The notes beneath the pieces were generated by a model, which saw only the letters and a list, made by a program, of their open reading frames with translations, made no database searches and was not told the DNA's origin. Below, piece by piece: positions 1-5,747 of a stretch of DNA of 6,739 nucleotides. The stretch comes from JALSHZ01 sp964439815. GTDB taxonomy: Bacteria > Pseudomonadota > Gammaproteobacteria > UWMA-0217. Within the stretch, counting starts at the first letter, position 1. Every line of letters begins with the position of its first letter. The position numbers were made by a program, and so were the translations under genes. The stretch is from NCBI GenBank assembly GCA_964439815.1, contig CAYTPO010000060.1:1-6739 (forward strand). The letters run 5' to 3'.

Positions 1-67
1 GGGCGAATTTGGTTACCGCAGGAATGCGGCGAAACATGCAGCGTAGCCTTTTCTACCCTCTGCTGAT
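1..67. other. Upstream flank with no supported gene
   Basis: No convincing coding region is visible here. All three + frames reach a stop: two within or just past this stretch (44-46 and 64-66) and the third at about 168. None of the short translations is recognisable. A small hairpin is present, with CCGCA at 16-20 and TGCGG at 25-29 around a GGAA loop. A looser imperfect hairpin spans about 38-66. In many gammaproteobacteria ruvB precedes ybgC, but I see no RuvB-like C-terminus. The 14 codons ending at the TAG at 44-46 could be the tail of an upstream gene, but this cannot be judged from the window. Confidence 0.3.
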
Positions 68-93
68 GATTAATCCCGCCTTATTCATGGTGG
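68..93 (+). repeat. Left terminal inverted repeat
   Basis: This is the left arm of the inverted repeat bounding the candidate element. Its reverse complement begins CCACCATGAATAAG and matches the + strand from 301, differing at two positions (G/A and A/T) before similarity ends after TTAAT. Confidence 0.7.
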
Positions 94-147
94 ATCGCGG
101 ATCCTGGCGCTGGACTGGTGCGTCTGGGCGCCGCTCTGGAGCGAATT

Positions 148-165
148 TTGTAGCAATAGCTACAA
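148..165. repeat. Perfect hairpin inside the upstream element
   Basis: TTGTAGC and GCTACAA form a perfect 7-bp inverted repeat around a four-base AATA loop. It lies near the middle of the candidate element and is not followed by a T-tract, so it is not a typical intrinsic terminator. It may be an internal structure of the element or a protein-binding site. Confidence 0.5.
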
Positions 166-261
166 CTTGAGTGAAGCGCAAGCGCAGGCGCGCCAGAACA
201 AGCCAGGGCCGTGATAGGCTGAAGCCTCTCACCATTTGGGTGAAACGGGAGTGCCAAGGGT

Positions 262-288
262 TTGTTATTGTTTTCATTTACTTATCAT
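262..288 (+). promoter_or_regulatory. Possible promoter for the tol-pal operon
   Basis: The AT-rich stretch just upstream of ybgC offers TTGTTA (262-267) and TATCAT (283-288). The 15-bp spacing is shorter than the sigma70 optimum, so this is only a candidate. If used, transcription would start at about 295, only some ten bases before the first ATG. It lies inside the candidate mobile element, so the element may have supplied the operon's nearest promoter. A promoter further upstream, outside the window, is equally possible. Confidence 0.3.
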
Positions 289-300
289 AGGCTTTAGCCG

Positions 301-326
301 CCACCATGAATAAGACGGGTTTAATG
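301..326 (-). repeat. Right terminal inverted repeat, overlapping the ybgC start
   Basis: This is the right arm of the inverted repeat. It reads CCACCATGAATAAG on the + strand and runs through the ATG at 306 to about 325. It therefore covers the first six codons of the long form of ybgC and the start of the next in-frame ATG (324). Confidence 0.7.
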
Positions 327-728
327 GACGAGTTCGACTGGCCGGTCAGGGTGTACTATGAGGACACGGATGCCGGCGGTGTGGTGTTTTACGCAAATTA
401 CCTCAAGTTTATGGAAAGGGCACGGACCGAGTATCTGCGCAGTCTGGGCTATGAGCAGGATGTCCTGCGCGAGCGGGAAGGCCTGATTTTTGCCGTCCGG
501 CATGTCGAAATCGACTACCAGCGGCCCGCCCGTTTCAATGATCTGCTGCTGGTGCGTTCTCGTGCGTCCCTGCGGAGCCGTACCAGCGTGACGTTTTCCC
601 AGCAAGTCCTGCGTGAGGAAACCTGTTTGACCGATGCGACCATTATGGTGGTCTGTCTGGATGCGGTGCGTTTCAGGCCCCGCGCAATCCCCGAATCAAT
701 GAGTGAGGCATTCCAACGTGTCAGTTGA
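306..728 (+). CDS. ybgC: YbgC acyl-CoA thioesterase of the tol-pal operon
   Basis: This is a cytoplasmic hotdog-fold (4HBT family) thioesterase that hydrolyses acyl-CoA. It is routinely encoded first in tol-pal operons, although it is not a structural part of the Tol machine. The family signature WPVRVYYEDTDAGGVV is at residues 12-27, with the catalytic aspartate of EDTD at Asp22, followed by YANYLKFMERARTE and PRAIPES near the C-terminus. From the ATG at 306 the product is 140 residues. From the in-frame ATG at 324 it is 134, the length of E. coli YbgC, and this shorter form aligns better with that N-terminus. Neither start has a clear Shine-Dalgarno sequence. The first six codons of the long form fall within an inverted repeat shared with 68-93, so they may derive from an inserted element. 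The gene overlaps tolQ by 11 bp, indicating translational coupling. The identity is secure; the start is not. Confidence 0.93.
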   Translation: MNKTGLMDEFDWPVRVYYEDTDAGGVVFYANYLKFMERARTEYLRSLGYEQDVLREREGLIFAVRHVEIDYQRPARFNDLLLVRSRASLRSRTSVTFSQQVLREETCLTDATIMVVCLDAVRFRPRAIPESMSEAFQRVS

Positions 729-1398
729 TCTATCTATTCTGGAGCTGGTGACCGGCGCCAGCCTTGTCGTGAAAGTAGTGATGCTGATCCTGCTGTTCGC
801 CTCGATTGCCTCCTGGACCATTATCGTCATCAAGTGGCGGGATATCGGCCGCGCCAAGGAGCGTGCCGAGGCCTTCGAGGAGCGGTTCTGGTCCGGTGGC
901 GATCTGGAAGGGCTGTATCGCGACGTGAAATCGCAGGACGAGGTGCGTGGCCTGGAGAACATCTTTGCCTCGGGCTTCAAGGAATATCTGCGGCAGCTCA
1001 AGGCCCGCAGTGCCTATATTGGCCAGCTCGACATGATCACCCGCTCGATGCGCGTAGCGATGTCACGCGAAGTGGACAATCTGGAAGGCTCGCTGGCGTT
1101 TCTCGCAACCGTTGGCTCGACCAGCCCGTATATAGGGCTGTTTGGCACCGTTTGGGGAATCATGAATTCATTCCGTGCGCTGGGCGATGCGCAGCTCAAT
1201 ACCCTCTCCGCAGTGGCTCCGGGCATTGCCGAGGCGCTGGTGGCGACAGCCATTGGCCTGTTTGCTGCCATTCCTGCCGTTATTGCCTACAACCGATATT
1301 CCGATGATGTGGAACGGTTAATAACGCGCTACGATAATTTTGTGGAAGAATTCATAACACTTTTGCAAAGACACTCATCCAAGCCGACATCCGCCTGA
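718..1398 (+). CDS. tolQ: TolQ, inner-membrane proton-channel subunit
   Basis: TolQ is the MotA/ExbB-type subunit that forms, with TolR, the proton-driven motor energising TolA in the inner membrane. I chose the GTG at 718 (226 residues). It gives an N-terminus MSVDLSILEL that lines up with E. coli TolQ, and GAGG at 705-708 sits nine bases upstream. An earlier in-frame GTG at 703 would add five residues. Three membrane segments lie at about residues 16-38, 128-155 and 162-190. The conserved block GLFGTVWGIM carries Thr144 and ATAIGLFAAIPAV carries Thr177; these are the positions of the two functional threonines of E. coli TolQ (145 and 178). The start overlaps the end of ybgC, and tolR follows after seven bases, so the genes are almost certainly co-transcribed. 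Confidence 0.97.
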   Translation: MSVDLSILELVTGASLVVKVVMLILLFASIASWTIIVIKWRDIGRAKERAEAFEERFWSGGDLEGLYRDVKSQDEVRGLENIFASGFKEYLRQLKARSAYIGQLDMITRSMRVAMSREVDNLEGSLAFLATVGSTSPYIGLFGTVWGIMNSFRALGDAQLNTLSAVAPGIAEALVATAIGLFAAIPAVIAYNRYSDDVERLITRYDNFVEEFITLLQRHSSKPTSA

Positions 1399-1405
1399 CA
1401 TAGTT

Positions 1406-1837
1406 ATGGCTCATCAACGCAATCGCCGCAAACCCATGGCGCAAATCAATGTCGTCCCCTATATCGATGTGATGTTGGTGCTGCTGGTCATCTTCATGGT
1501 GACGGCACCAATGATGCAGCAGGGGGTGACGGTGGATCTGCCCAAGGCCAATGCACAGCCTGTAACCGAGGAGCCGACGGATCAGATCGTGATCGCAGTA
1601 GATGCACAGGGGCGTTTCTTTCTCGATGCGGATGGCCCCGATGCGCCGCCAATGAGTGCGCAGGCGCTGGCCAACCGGATTGCCGGCCTGCTGCGGGATC
1701 GCCAGGACAAGCAGGTCTATGTGCGGGGTGATGCCTCGGTGGACTATGGCCGGGTCGTGGAAGCGATGGCAGCCCTGCAGGCGGCAGGTGCTTCCGGCAT
1801 TGGCCTGATTACCGAACAGCCGCAAAGGAAGCAGTAG
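1406..1837 (+). CDS. tolR: TolR, inner-membrane motor subunit
   Basis: TolR is the ExbD/MotB-like partner of TolQ. It has a short cytoplasmic N-terminus, one membrane helix and a periplasmic domain that can contact peptidoglycan. The 143-residue product shows the family signature NVVPYIDVMLVLLVIFM at residues 15-31. Asp21 matches the membrane aspartate (Asp23 in E. coli) that carries protons. The periplasmic end carries the expected IGLITEQP motif. Length matches the family. No good Shine-Dalgarno sequence precedes the ATG at 1406, so translation may depend on ribosomes arriving from tolQ, seven bases upstream. An in-frame ATG at 1436 would remove ten basic N-terminal residues and is less likely. 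Confidence 0.97.
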   Translation: MAHQRNRRKPMAQINVVPYIDVMLVLLVIFMVTAPMMQQGVTVDLPKANAQPVTEEPTDQIVIAVDAQGRFFLDADGPDAPPMSAQALANRIAGLLRDRQDKQVYVRGDASVDYGRVVEAMAALQAAGASGIGLITEQPQRKQ

Positions 1838-1842
1838 CCGAT

Positions 1843-2805
1843 ATGTGGGATCTGATCAGGCAACACCCCAAATCGGTACTCGTGGCCGTGCTGATCCATC
1901 TGTTTCTGCTGGCCTTCTTCATTGTCAGCGTGGACTGGCATCACGAAGTACCTGCAGCGGCACAGCCGATCCGCGCGACGATGGTGATGGATGCCGAAAA
2001 GGTCAGCGAGCTGAAGGAGCAGATCAAGGTCGAGCAGCCACCTGAGCCGGAACCCGAACCCGAGAAGGATCTGGAAGAGGAACGCAAGGCGCAGGAAGCA
2101 GCGAAGAAGCAGGCAGAGGAGCAGCGGCGGGCCGAGGAAGAGAAGCAGGCCCTGCTGCAGCGTCAGCGTGAAGAGGAACAGAAGCAGGCCGAGCTGAAAC
2201 GCAGGCAGGAGGCCGAGAAGCAGAAACAGGCTGAACTCAAGCGCAGGCAGGAGGCCGAGAAGAAAAAGCAGGCCGAACTCAAGCGCAAGCAGGAAGCGGA
2301 AAAGAAGAAAAAGGCGGAAGCCCTGAAACGCAAGAAGGAAGCCGAGAAAAAGAAGCGCCTGGCAGCGGAGAAGAAACGCAAGGAGGCTGAGCGCAAGAAG
2401 AAACTGGCCGAAGAGAAGCGACGCAAGGAAGAACAGAGATTGCGTGCAGCCGAGATGGCTGCCGAGGAAGAGCGGATGGCAGCATTGTTTGCCGAGGAGC
2501 AGACCAGCCTGGAACGGGCGCAGGTGGCCGGATTGAAAAACCGCTACATGGCGGCCATCAAGTCGCGTGTCGAAAGCCGCTGGCTGCAGCCACCGCAGGG
2601 GCCGGCCGGCAGTTGCAAGGTCAGAGTCAAGCAGGCTTCGACCGGCAAGGTACTCGATGTGCAGGTGTTGCCTTCGGCCTCCTGCAACGAGGCGATGCGG
2701 CAGTCGGTGGACAAGGCCGTTTGGCGGGCCGACCCGCTGCCTAAGGCGCCTGATCCGCGCGTGTTCGACCGTGAAATAGAATTTACCTTTGAACCACAAA
2801 CATAG
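1843..2805 (+). CDS. tolA: TolA, trans-periplasmic energy transducer
   Basis: TolA links the TolQR motor to TolB and Pal at the outer membrane. Domain I is one membrane helix at about residues 11-31. It contains His19, matching the His of the E. coli SHLS motif, with Ala15 in place of the serine four residues before it; as I recall, Pseudomonas TolA also lacks that serine. Domain II, about residues 60-225, is an extremely Lys/Glu/Arg/Ala/Gln-rich helix with 14-residue repeats. Domain III, about residues 228-320, starts GLKNRYMAAIKSRVESRW and contains Cys258 and Cys281, which match the disulfide pair of E. coli TolA. At 320 residues it is shorter than E. coli TolA (421), mostly through a shorter domain II. 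It begins five bases after tolR; AAGGA at 1825-1829 is rather far upstream for a ribosome site. Confidence 0.96.
   Translation: MWDLIRQHPKSVLVAVLIHLFLLAFFIVSVDWHHEVPAAAQPIRATMVMDAEKVSELKEQIKVEQPPEPEPEPEKDLEEERKAQEAAKKQAEEQRRAEEEKQALLQRQREEEQKQAELKRRQEAEKQKQAELKRRQEAEKKKQAELKRKQEAEKKKKAEALKRKKEAEKKKRLAAEKKRKEAERKKKLAEEKRRKEEQRLRAAEMAAEEERMAALFAEEQTSLERAQVAGLKNRYMAAIKSRVESRWLQPPQGPAGSCKVRVKQASTGKVLDVQVLPSASCNEAMRQSVDKAVWRADPLPKAPDPRVFDREIEFTFEPQT
2182..2307 (+). repeat. Three tandem 42-bp repeats in tolA domain II
   Basis: Three consecutive 42-bp units (2182-2223, 2224-2265, 2266-2307) encode near-identical 14-residue blocks, KQAELKRRQEAEKQ and variants, at residues 114-155. Fourteen residues equals two heptads, consistent with a regular extended helix. 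Differences between units are mostly synonymous or Lys/Arg and Gln/Lys swaps. More degenerate Lys/Glu-rich repeats continue to about residue 200. Confidence 0.85.
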
Positions 2806-2815
2806 AGTGACCGCA

Positions 2816-4105
2816 ATGAGGAGTCTGAAAACCGTTTTCCTGTTGATGCTTGTGCTGCTGACATCGCAGGTACAGGCGGCGCTGGATATCCGTATCACCC
2901 AGGGCGTCAGCGATGCCGTGCCGATTGCCATTGCACCGTTTGTCTGGCAGGGCAATGGTGCCCAGCCCGAGCGTATCGGCGATATCGTGATGGCCGATCT
3001 CAAGCGCAGTGGCCGCTTCAGCCCGCTGTCACGAGACCAGTTTGCCCAACCCGATACCCGGCCGGAAAATATCGAGCTGTATCGCTGGCGGGCCAAGAAT
3101 ATCGACTATCTGGTCGTGGGGCGGTTGATCGATGAAGGTGCCGACAACTTCAAGGTTCAGTTCCAGTTGTTCGATACCGCGGCGGGCCGGCAGCTGGCGG
3201 GGTACAACATTCCGATTCGTGGCAATGCACTGCGCATGGCGGCGCATCAGGTGAGCGACCTGATTTACGAAGCCATCATCGGTACCCGGGGCGCCTTCAA
3301 TACGCAGATCGTCTATGTCACCTCGAAGAAGGGTGTCAGCAACAAGTACACCCTGCAGGTTGCCGATGCCGACGGTTACAACGCGCGAACCATACTCAGC
3401 ACGAGAAGCCCGGTGATGTCACCGGACTGGTCGCCCGATGCGCGGCAGATTGCCTATGTCTCCTTCGAGGACAATCGCTCCAGCATCTACATTCAGGATG
3501 TCACCAGCGGTTCGCGGCAGAAGGTCACCAGCAAGCGCGGGATCAATGGTGCCCCGGCCTGGTCGCCGGATGGCATGCGTCTGGCGCTGACCCTGTCGGA
3601 GAGTGGCACACCACAGATCTATGTGCTCAATATTGCGACCCGCCAGCTGACGCGGGTAACCAATGATCGCGCCATTAATACCGAGCCGGCATGGATGCCG
3701 GACAGCGAGACGCTGATCTTTACCTCCAATCGTACCGGCAAGCCGCAGCTCTATCGGGTATCCGCCAGTGGGGGGCGCCCGCAACGACTGACTTTCGAGG
3801 GTGAATACAACTCGGCGGCGTCGGTTTCACCGGATGGCAAGAAGGTCGCCATGGTCAATGGTGACAATGGGCGTTTCCGTATCGCGGTATTGCATCTGGA
3901 TACTGGCGAGACCCAGATCCTGACCAAGGGCAAGCTGGACGAGTCGCCCAGTTTCGCTCCCAATGGCAGCATGATCATCTATGCAACCGAGGAAGGCGGC
4001 AGAGAGGTATTGGCCGCAGTGAGTGATGATGGTCGGGTTCATCAGACCATCGTCCTGAAAGAGGGGCAGGTCAGGGAGCCCGACTGGTCGCCGTTCCTGA
4101 ATTAG
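2816..4105 (+). CDS. tolB: TolB, periplasmic beta-propeller protein
   Basis: TolB is the periplasmic component that shuttles between Pal and TolA. From the ATG at 2816 the product has 429 residues, the usual family length. A Sec signal peptide (basic MRSLK, hydrophobic core, likely cleavage after VQA at residue 21) precedes the TolA-binding N-terminus ALDIRITQGV. An alpha/beta domain runs to about residue 160. A beta-propeller follows, with repeated W/F-SPDG-type blades: MSPDWSPDA from residue 201, then NGAPAWSPDG, NTEPAWMPDS, NSAASVSPDG, DESPSFAPNG, and a closing VREPDWSPFL. A longer reading from a TTG at 2789 is rejected because it would put extra residues before a well-formed signal peptide. 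Only ten bases separate it from tolA, so it is in the same operon. Confidence 0.97.
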   Translation: MRSLKTVFLLMLVLLTSQVQAALDIRITQGVSDAVPIAIAPFVWQGNGAQPERIGDIVMADLKRSGRFSPLSRDQFAQPDTRPENIELYRWRAKNIDYLVVGRLIDEGADNFKVQFQLFDTAAGRQLAGYNIPIRGNALRMAAHQVSDLIYEAIIGTRGAFNTQIVYVTSKKGVSNKYTLQVADADGYNARTILSTRSPVMSPDWSPDARQIAYVSFEDNRSSIYIQDVTSGSRQKVTSKRGINGAPAWSPDGMRLALTLSESGTPQIYVLNIATRQLTRVTNDRAINTEPAWMPDSETLIFTSNRTGKPQLYRVSASGGRPQRLTFEGEYNSAASVSPDGKKVAMVNGDNGRFRIAVLHLDTGETQILTKGKLDESPSFAPNGSMIIYATEEGGREVLAAVSDDGRVHQTIVLKEGQVREPDWSPFLN

Positions 4106-4139
4106 GGAGGGGCACTGCAGGAGGGCCTGACAGAGCGCG

Positions 4140-4171
4140 GGCGACGGGGTCGCCAGCCCGGCATTGCCGGG
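4140..4171 (+). promoter_or_regulatory. Tandem GC-rich hairpins between tolB and pal
   Basis: Two perfect 6-bp hairpins stand side by side: GGCGAC/GTCGCC (4140-4145, 4149-4154) and CCCGGC/GCCGGG (4157-4162, 4166-4171). The second is followed by ACTTTG, too poor in T for a strong terminator. They could partially attenuate transcription into pal, or stabilise the 3' end of the upstream message after processing. Function is inferred only. Confidence 0.4.
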
Positions 4172-4179
4172 ACTTTGCA

Positions 4180-4223
4180 AACCGCGCAGTGAGTAATCAC
4201 CCCATGGTGTGAGCTGCGCAGTT
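4180..4223 (+). promoter_or_regulatory. Longer imperfect hairpin in the pal leader
   Basis: AACCGCGCAG (4180-4189) pairs with CTGCGCAGTT (4214-4223) at nine of ten positions. A small CACC/GGTG hairpin lies in the loop. Together with the two hairpins just upstream it makes the 164-bp tolB-pal gap strongly structured. I see no convincing -35/-10 pair for a separate pal promoter here. Confidence 0.35.
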
Positions 4224-4256
4224 ACCAAAAGGTTAAAGTTTAGGCGTCAAGGACGC

Positions 4257-4261
4257 AGGAG
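4257..4261 (+). promoter_or_regulatory. Strong ribosome-binding site for pal
   Basis: AGGAG lies eight bases before the ATG at 4270. It is the best Shine-Dalgarno sequence in the operon, in keeping with Pal being an abundant lipoprotein that needs more translation than its neighbours. Confidence 0.75.
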
Positions 4262-4269
4262 TAATCGAA

Positions 4270-4818
4270 ATGTCTTACAAGTGGTTCAGTATTCTGCTCA
4301 TCAGCGTGATTGCGGTGGGCTGTGCAGGTAACAAACCCAAGCCTGAAACGACGATCGAGCGTGGTGGGAGTAGTACGGCCAGCAGTGGCGCAGCAACCAG
4401 TGGTACGGATCTGAATGGTGGATCGGCCAGTGAAATGGCTACTGGTGCGACGGAGGGGCTGGATCCCTTTTCCGATCCCGCCAGCGTCTTGAGCAAGAAC
4501 ATCATCTACTTCGACTACAACAGTGCGGATGTCGTCGACATCGATATCGTCAACGCCCATGCGCGCTATCTGGCGGACCATCCCTCGGCACGGGTGCGGC
4601 TGGAAGGGCATGCGGATGAACGCGGTACGCGTGAGTTCAATGTGGCACTGTCCGAGCAGCGGGCCTATTCGGTCAAGCAGCTGATGCTGTTTCAGGGTGT
4701 GCGACCCAGTCAGATCAGTATTGTTGCCTATGGAGAGGAGCGCCCCGTGGTCTATGGTCATGATGAGGCTTCCTATCGTGAGAATCGCAGGGTAGAAATC
4801 GTCTATGAATCAAAGTAG
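4270..4818 (+). CDS. pal: Pal, peptidoglycan-associated outer-membrane lipoprotein
   Basis: Pal anchors the outer membrane to peptidoglycan and is the outer-membrane partner of TolB and TolA. The 182-residue product begins with a lipoprotein signal ending IAVGC, giving lipidated Cys18; the -3 residue is Ala rather than the more usual Leu. A flexible Ser/Gly/Thr-rich linker (about residues 19-70) leads to an OmpA-C-like domain from NIIYFDYN (about residue 77) to the end. Within it, GHADERGT at residues 113-120 is the conserved segment around the peptidoglycan-binding site, followed by ISIVAYGEERP and ENRRVEIVY. Length fits the family. The gene follows a structured 164-bp gap with a good ribosome site, and its last 14 bases overlap cpoB. 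Confidence 0.97.
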   Translation: MSYKWFSILLISVIAVGCAGNKPKPETTIERGGSSTASSGAATSGTDLNGGSASEMATGATEGLDPFSDPASVLSKNIIYFDYNSADVVDIDIVNAHARYLADHPSARVRLEGHADERGTREFNVALSEQRAYSVKQLMLFQGVRPSQISIVAYGEERPVVYGHDEASYRENRRVEIVYESK

Positions 4819-5605
4819 CACGCTGAAGGCAGTTACCGGCTCGGTTCTGCTGGGGTTGCTGCTGAGCAGTTCGTCGGCATGGGCCTGGATGAACAAGCAG
4901 GAGGTGGCACGGTTTGATGCGCTGGAGAACCGCGTTGGTGATCTGCAGCGCCGTTTGGAGCGTGCTGAACGCCTGCTGGAGAGCAGCAACCTGCAAAAGA
5001 TGTTTCTGCGTTTGGAGCGGTCGGAGGAATACAGTCGCCGCCTGCAGGGGCAGATCGAGGAGCTGGAATACAAGCTGAATCAGATGGACAAGCACCAGCG
5101 TCAGCTGTATCTGGATTTCGACCAGCGTTTGCAGGATCTGCAGTCCGCGCCGCGTAGTGGCTATCAATCCCCGACAGACCTGGGGGATGAGGCTGCGGAT
5201 AGCGGAGAATTGCCGCAACTTGACGAGCAGGCGCAGTACAAGGCTGCCTTTGATCAACTCAAAGCGGCCAGTTATCAGGACGCCATCAGTGGCTTCAAGG
5301 CGTTTCTGCAGGCGTGGCCCGCAAGCTCTCTGGCAGGAAATGCACAATACTGGTTGGGCGAGGCCTACTATGGTGCTGGTGAATTCCAGAATGCCGCCAC
5401 AGAGTTCGAGAAGGTGCGTTCACTCTATCCCGAAAGCCGCAAGGTGCCTGATGCCAGTCTGAAACTGGCTTACAGCTACTATGCCCAGAAAAAGTGGGGC
5501 AAGGCGCGCAAGATCCTGCAGGAGATCAAGGCACACTATCCCGATTCTGCGGTTGCCGGGTTGGCAGAAGATCGCCTGAAAAGGATGAAACTGGAAGGGC
5601 ATTAA
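4805..5605 (+). CDS. cpoB: CpoB (YbgF), cell-division coordinator with TPR repeats
   Basis: CpoB is a periplasmic protein that, in E. coli, links Tol-Pal-driven outer-membrane constriction with PBP1B-dependent peptidoglycan synthesis at the septum. The 266-residue product has a Sec signal peptide (cleavage probably after AWA near residue 27). A coiled-coil trimerisation region follows (about residues 30-105, with ALENRVGDLQRRLERAERLL), then a short acidic linker. Three tetratricopeptide repeats run from about residue 143 to 262, including the family-typical GNAQYWLGEAYY and a SLYPESRKVPDASLKLAYSYY block. Its ATG at 4805 overlaps the last 14 bases of pal in another frame, so translation is probably coupled. 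It is the last recognisable gene of the operon. Confidence 0.95.
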   Translation: MNQSSTLKAVTGSVLLGLLLSSSSAWAWMNKQEVARFDALENRVGDLQRRLERAERLLESSNLQKMFLRLERSEEYSRRLQGQIEELEYKLNQMDKHQRQLYLDFDQRLQDLQSAPRSGYQSPTDLGDEAADSGELPQLDEQAQYKAAFDQLKAASYQDAISGFKAFLQAWPASSLAGNAQYWLGEAYYGAGEFQNAATEFEKVRSLYPESRKVPDASLKLAYSYYAQKKWGKARKILQEIKAHYPDSAVAGLAEDRLKRMKLEGH

Positions 5606-5623
5606 CAGTTTTGGCTGTTTTTT
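5604..5623 (+). terminator. Weak possible terminator after cpoB
   Basis: AACAG (5604-5608) and CTGTT (5615-5619) form a 5-bp stem with a TTTTGG loop, followed directly by a run of T to 5623. The layout is that of an intrinsic terminator, but the stem is short and AT-rich. It would end the tol-pal transcript right at the cpoB stop codon, probably incompletely. Confidence 0.35.
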
Positions 5624-5637
5624 CTCCACTGTTTTGG

Positions 5638-5665
5638 TTGACGGGGGGGGCATGCAGCGTATGAT
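5638..5665 (+). promoter_or_regulatory. Sigma70-type promoter for csp with poly-G spacer
   Basis: TTGACG (5638-5643) and TATGAT (5660-5665) each match five of six consensus bases and are 16 bp apart. Transcription would start near 5672, giving a csp leader of roughly 75 bases. Eight G in a row (5643-5650) occupy the end of the -35 box and half of the spacer, which is unusual. Confidence 0.65.
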
Positions 5666-5679
5666 AGACCCTGTTTTTG

Positions 5680-5700
5680 ACCGGACACGTCCGGTTTTTT
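5680..5700 (+). terminator. Intrinsic terminator-like hairpin in the csp leader
   Basis: ACCGGAC (5680-5686) pairs perfectly with GTCCGGT (5689-5695), or as six pairs with a CACG loop, and an uninterrupted T-tract runs to 5700. This is the best intrinsic-terminator structure in the window. It can serve as the main terminator of tol-pal. If the promoter at 5638-5665 is used, it also lies within the csp leader, about eight bases from the predicted start, where it could act as an attenuator. Confidence 0.65.
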
Positions 5701-5747
5701 GTAACGCCATTCGTGGCAATTTTGTAGTTTTAAGAGTATTAAGTAAT

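Larger units (their letters stand above)
68..325. mobile_element. Candidate MITE-like non-coding element with terminal inverted repeats
   Basis: Two copies of a 25-26 bp sequence face each other at 68-93 and 301-326. Reversing the left copy gives 23 of 25 matches to the right copy, including 14 identical bases in a row. Each copy carries TTAA near its outer end (70-73 and 321-324). About 200 bp between them contains no supported gene. It does contain a perfect 7-bp hairpin (148-165), a 5-bp hairpin (AGGCT/AGCCT, 216-227) and a degenerate direct repeat TTGRGTGAARCG at 167-178 and 236-247. Small size, terminal inverted repeats and absence of coding fit a MITE-type element. No unambiguous target-site duplication is visible outside the repeats, although TTAA could be one. 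It could also be a chance repeat or an intergenic repeat of another class. The mobile nature is inference. Confidence 0.45.

Noticed and set aside
35..45. The 11-mer CATGCAGCGTA shared between 35-45 and 5651-5661
   Set aside because: An 11-base match is expected by chance several times in a window of this size, and the flanks do not match.
53..277. A 74-codon open frame on the minus strand across the upstream element
   Set aside because: It has no recognisable domain and its composition is Arg/Leu/Pro-rich. It spans the inverted-repeat element and is most likely a chance frame within the repeat.
297..309. GCCGCCACCATGA at the ybgC start resembles a eukaryotic Kozak sequence
   Set aside because: The surroundings are plainly bacterial (overlapping operon genes, lipoprotein signals). 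The same bases belong to the inverted repeat shared with 68-93, so the match is coincidental.
2789..2815. Longer tolB from a TTG at 2789
   Set aside because: It would add nine polar residues before a complete signal peptide and overlap the end of tolA. The ATG at 2816 is the natural start.
1744..3096. A 450-codon open frame on the minus strand opposite tolA
   Set aside because: It is an antisense shadow of the Lys/Glu-rich tolA helix, giving Leu/Phe/Ser-rich low-complexity protein, and it also crosses tolR and tolB. Those + strand genes are certain.
5634..5747. An N-terminal extension of the cold-shock gene from an upstream TTG
   Set aside because: It would translate the poly-G promoter and the terminator-like hairpin, and would give a 108-residue protein where the family is about 70. 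The ATG at 5748 fits exactly.
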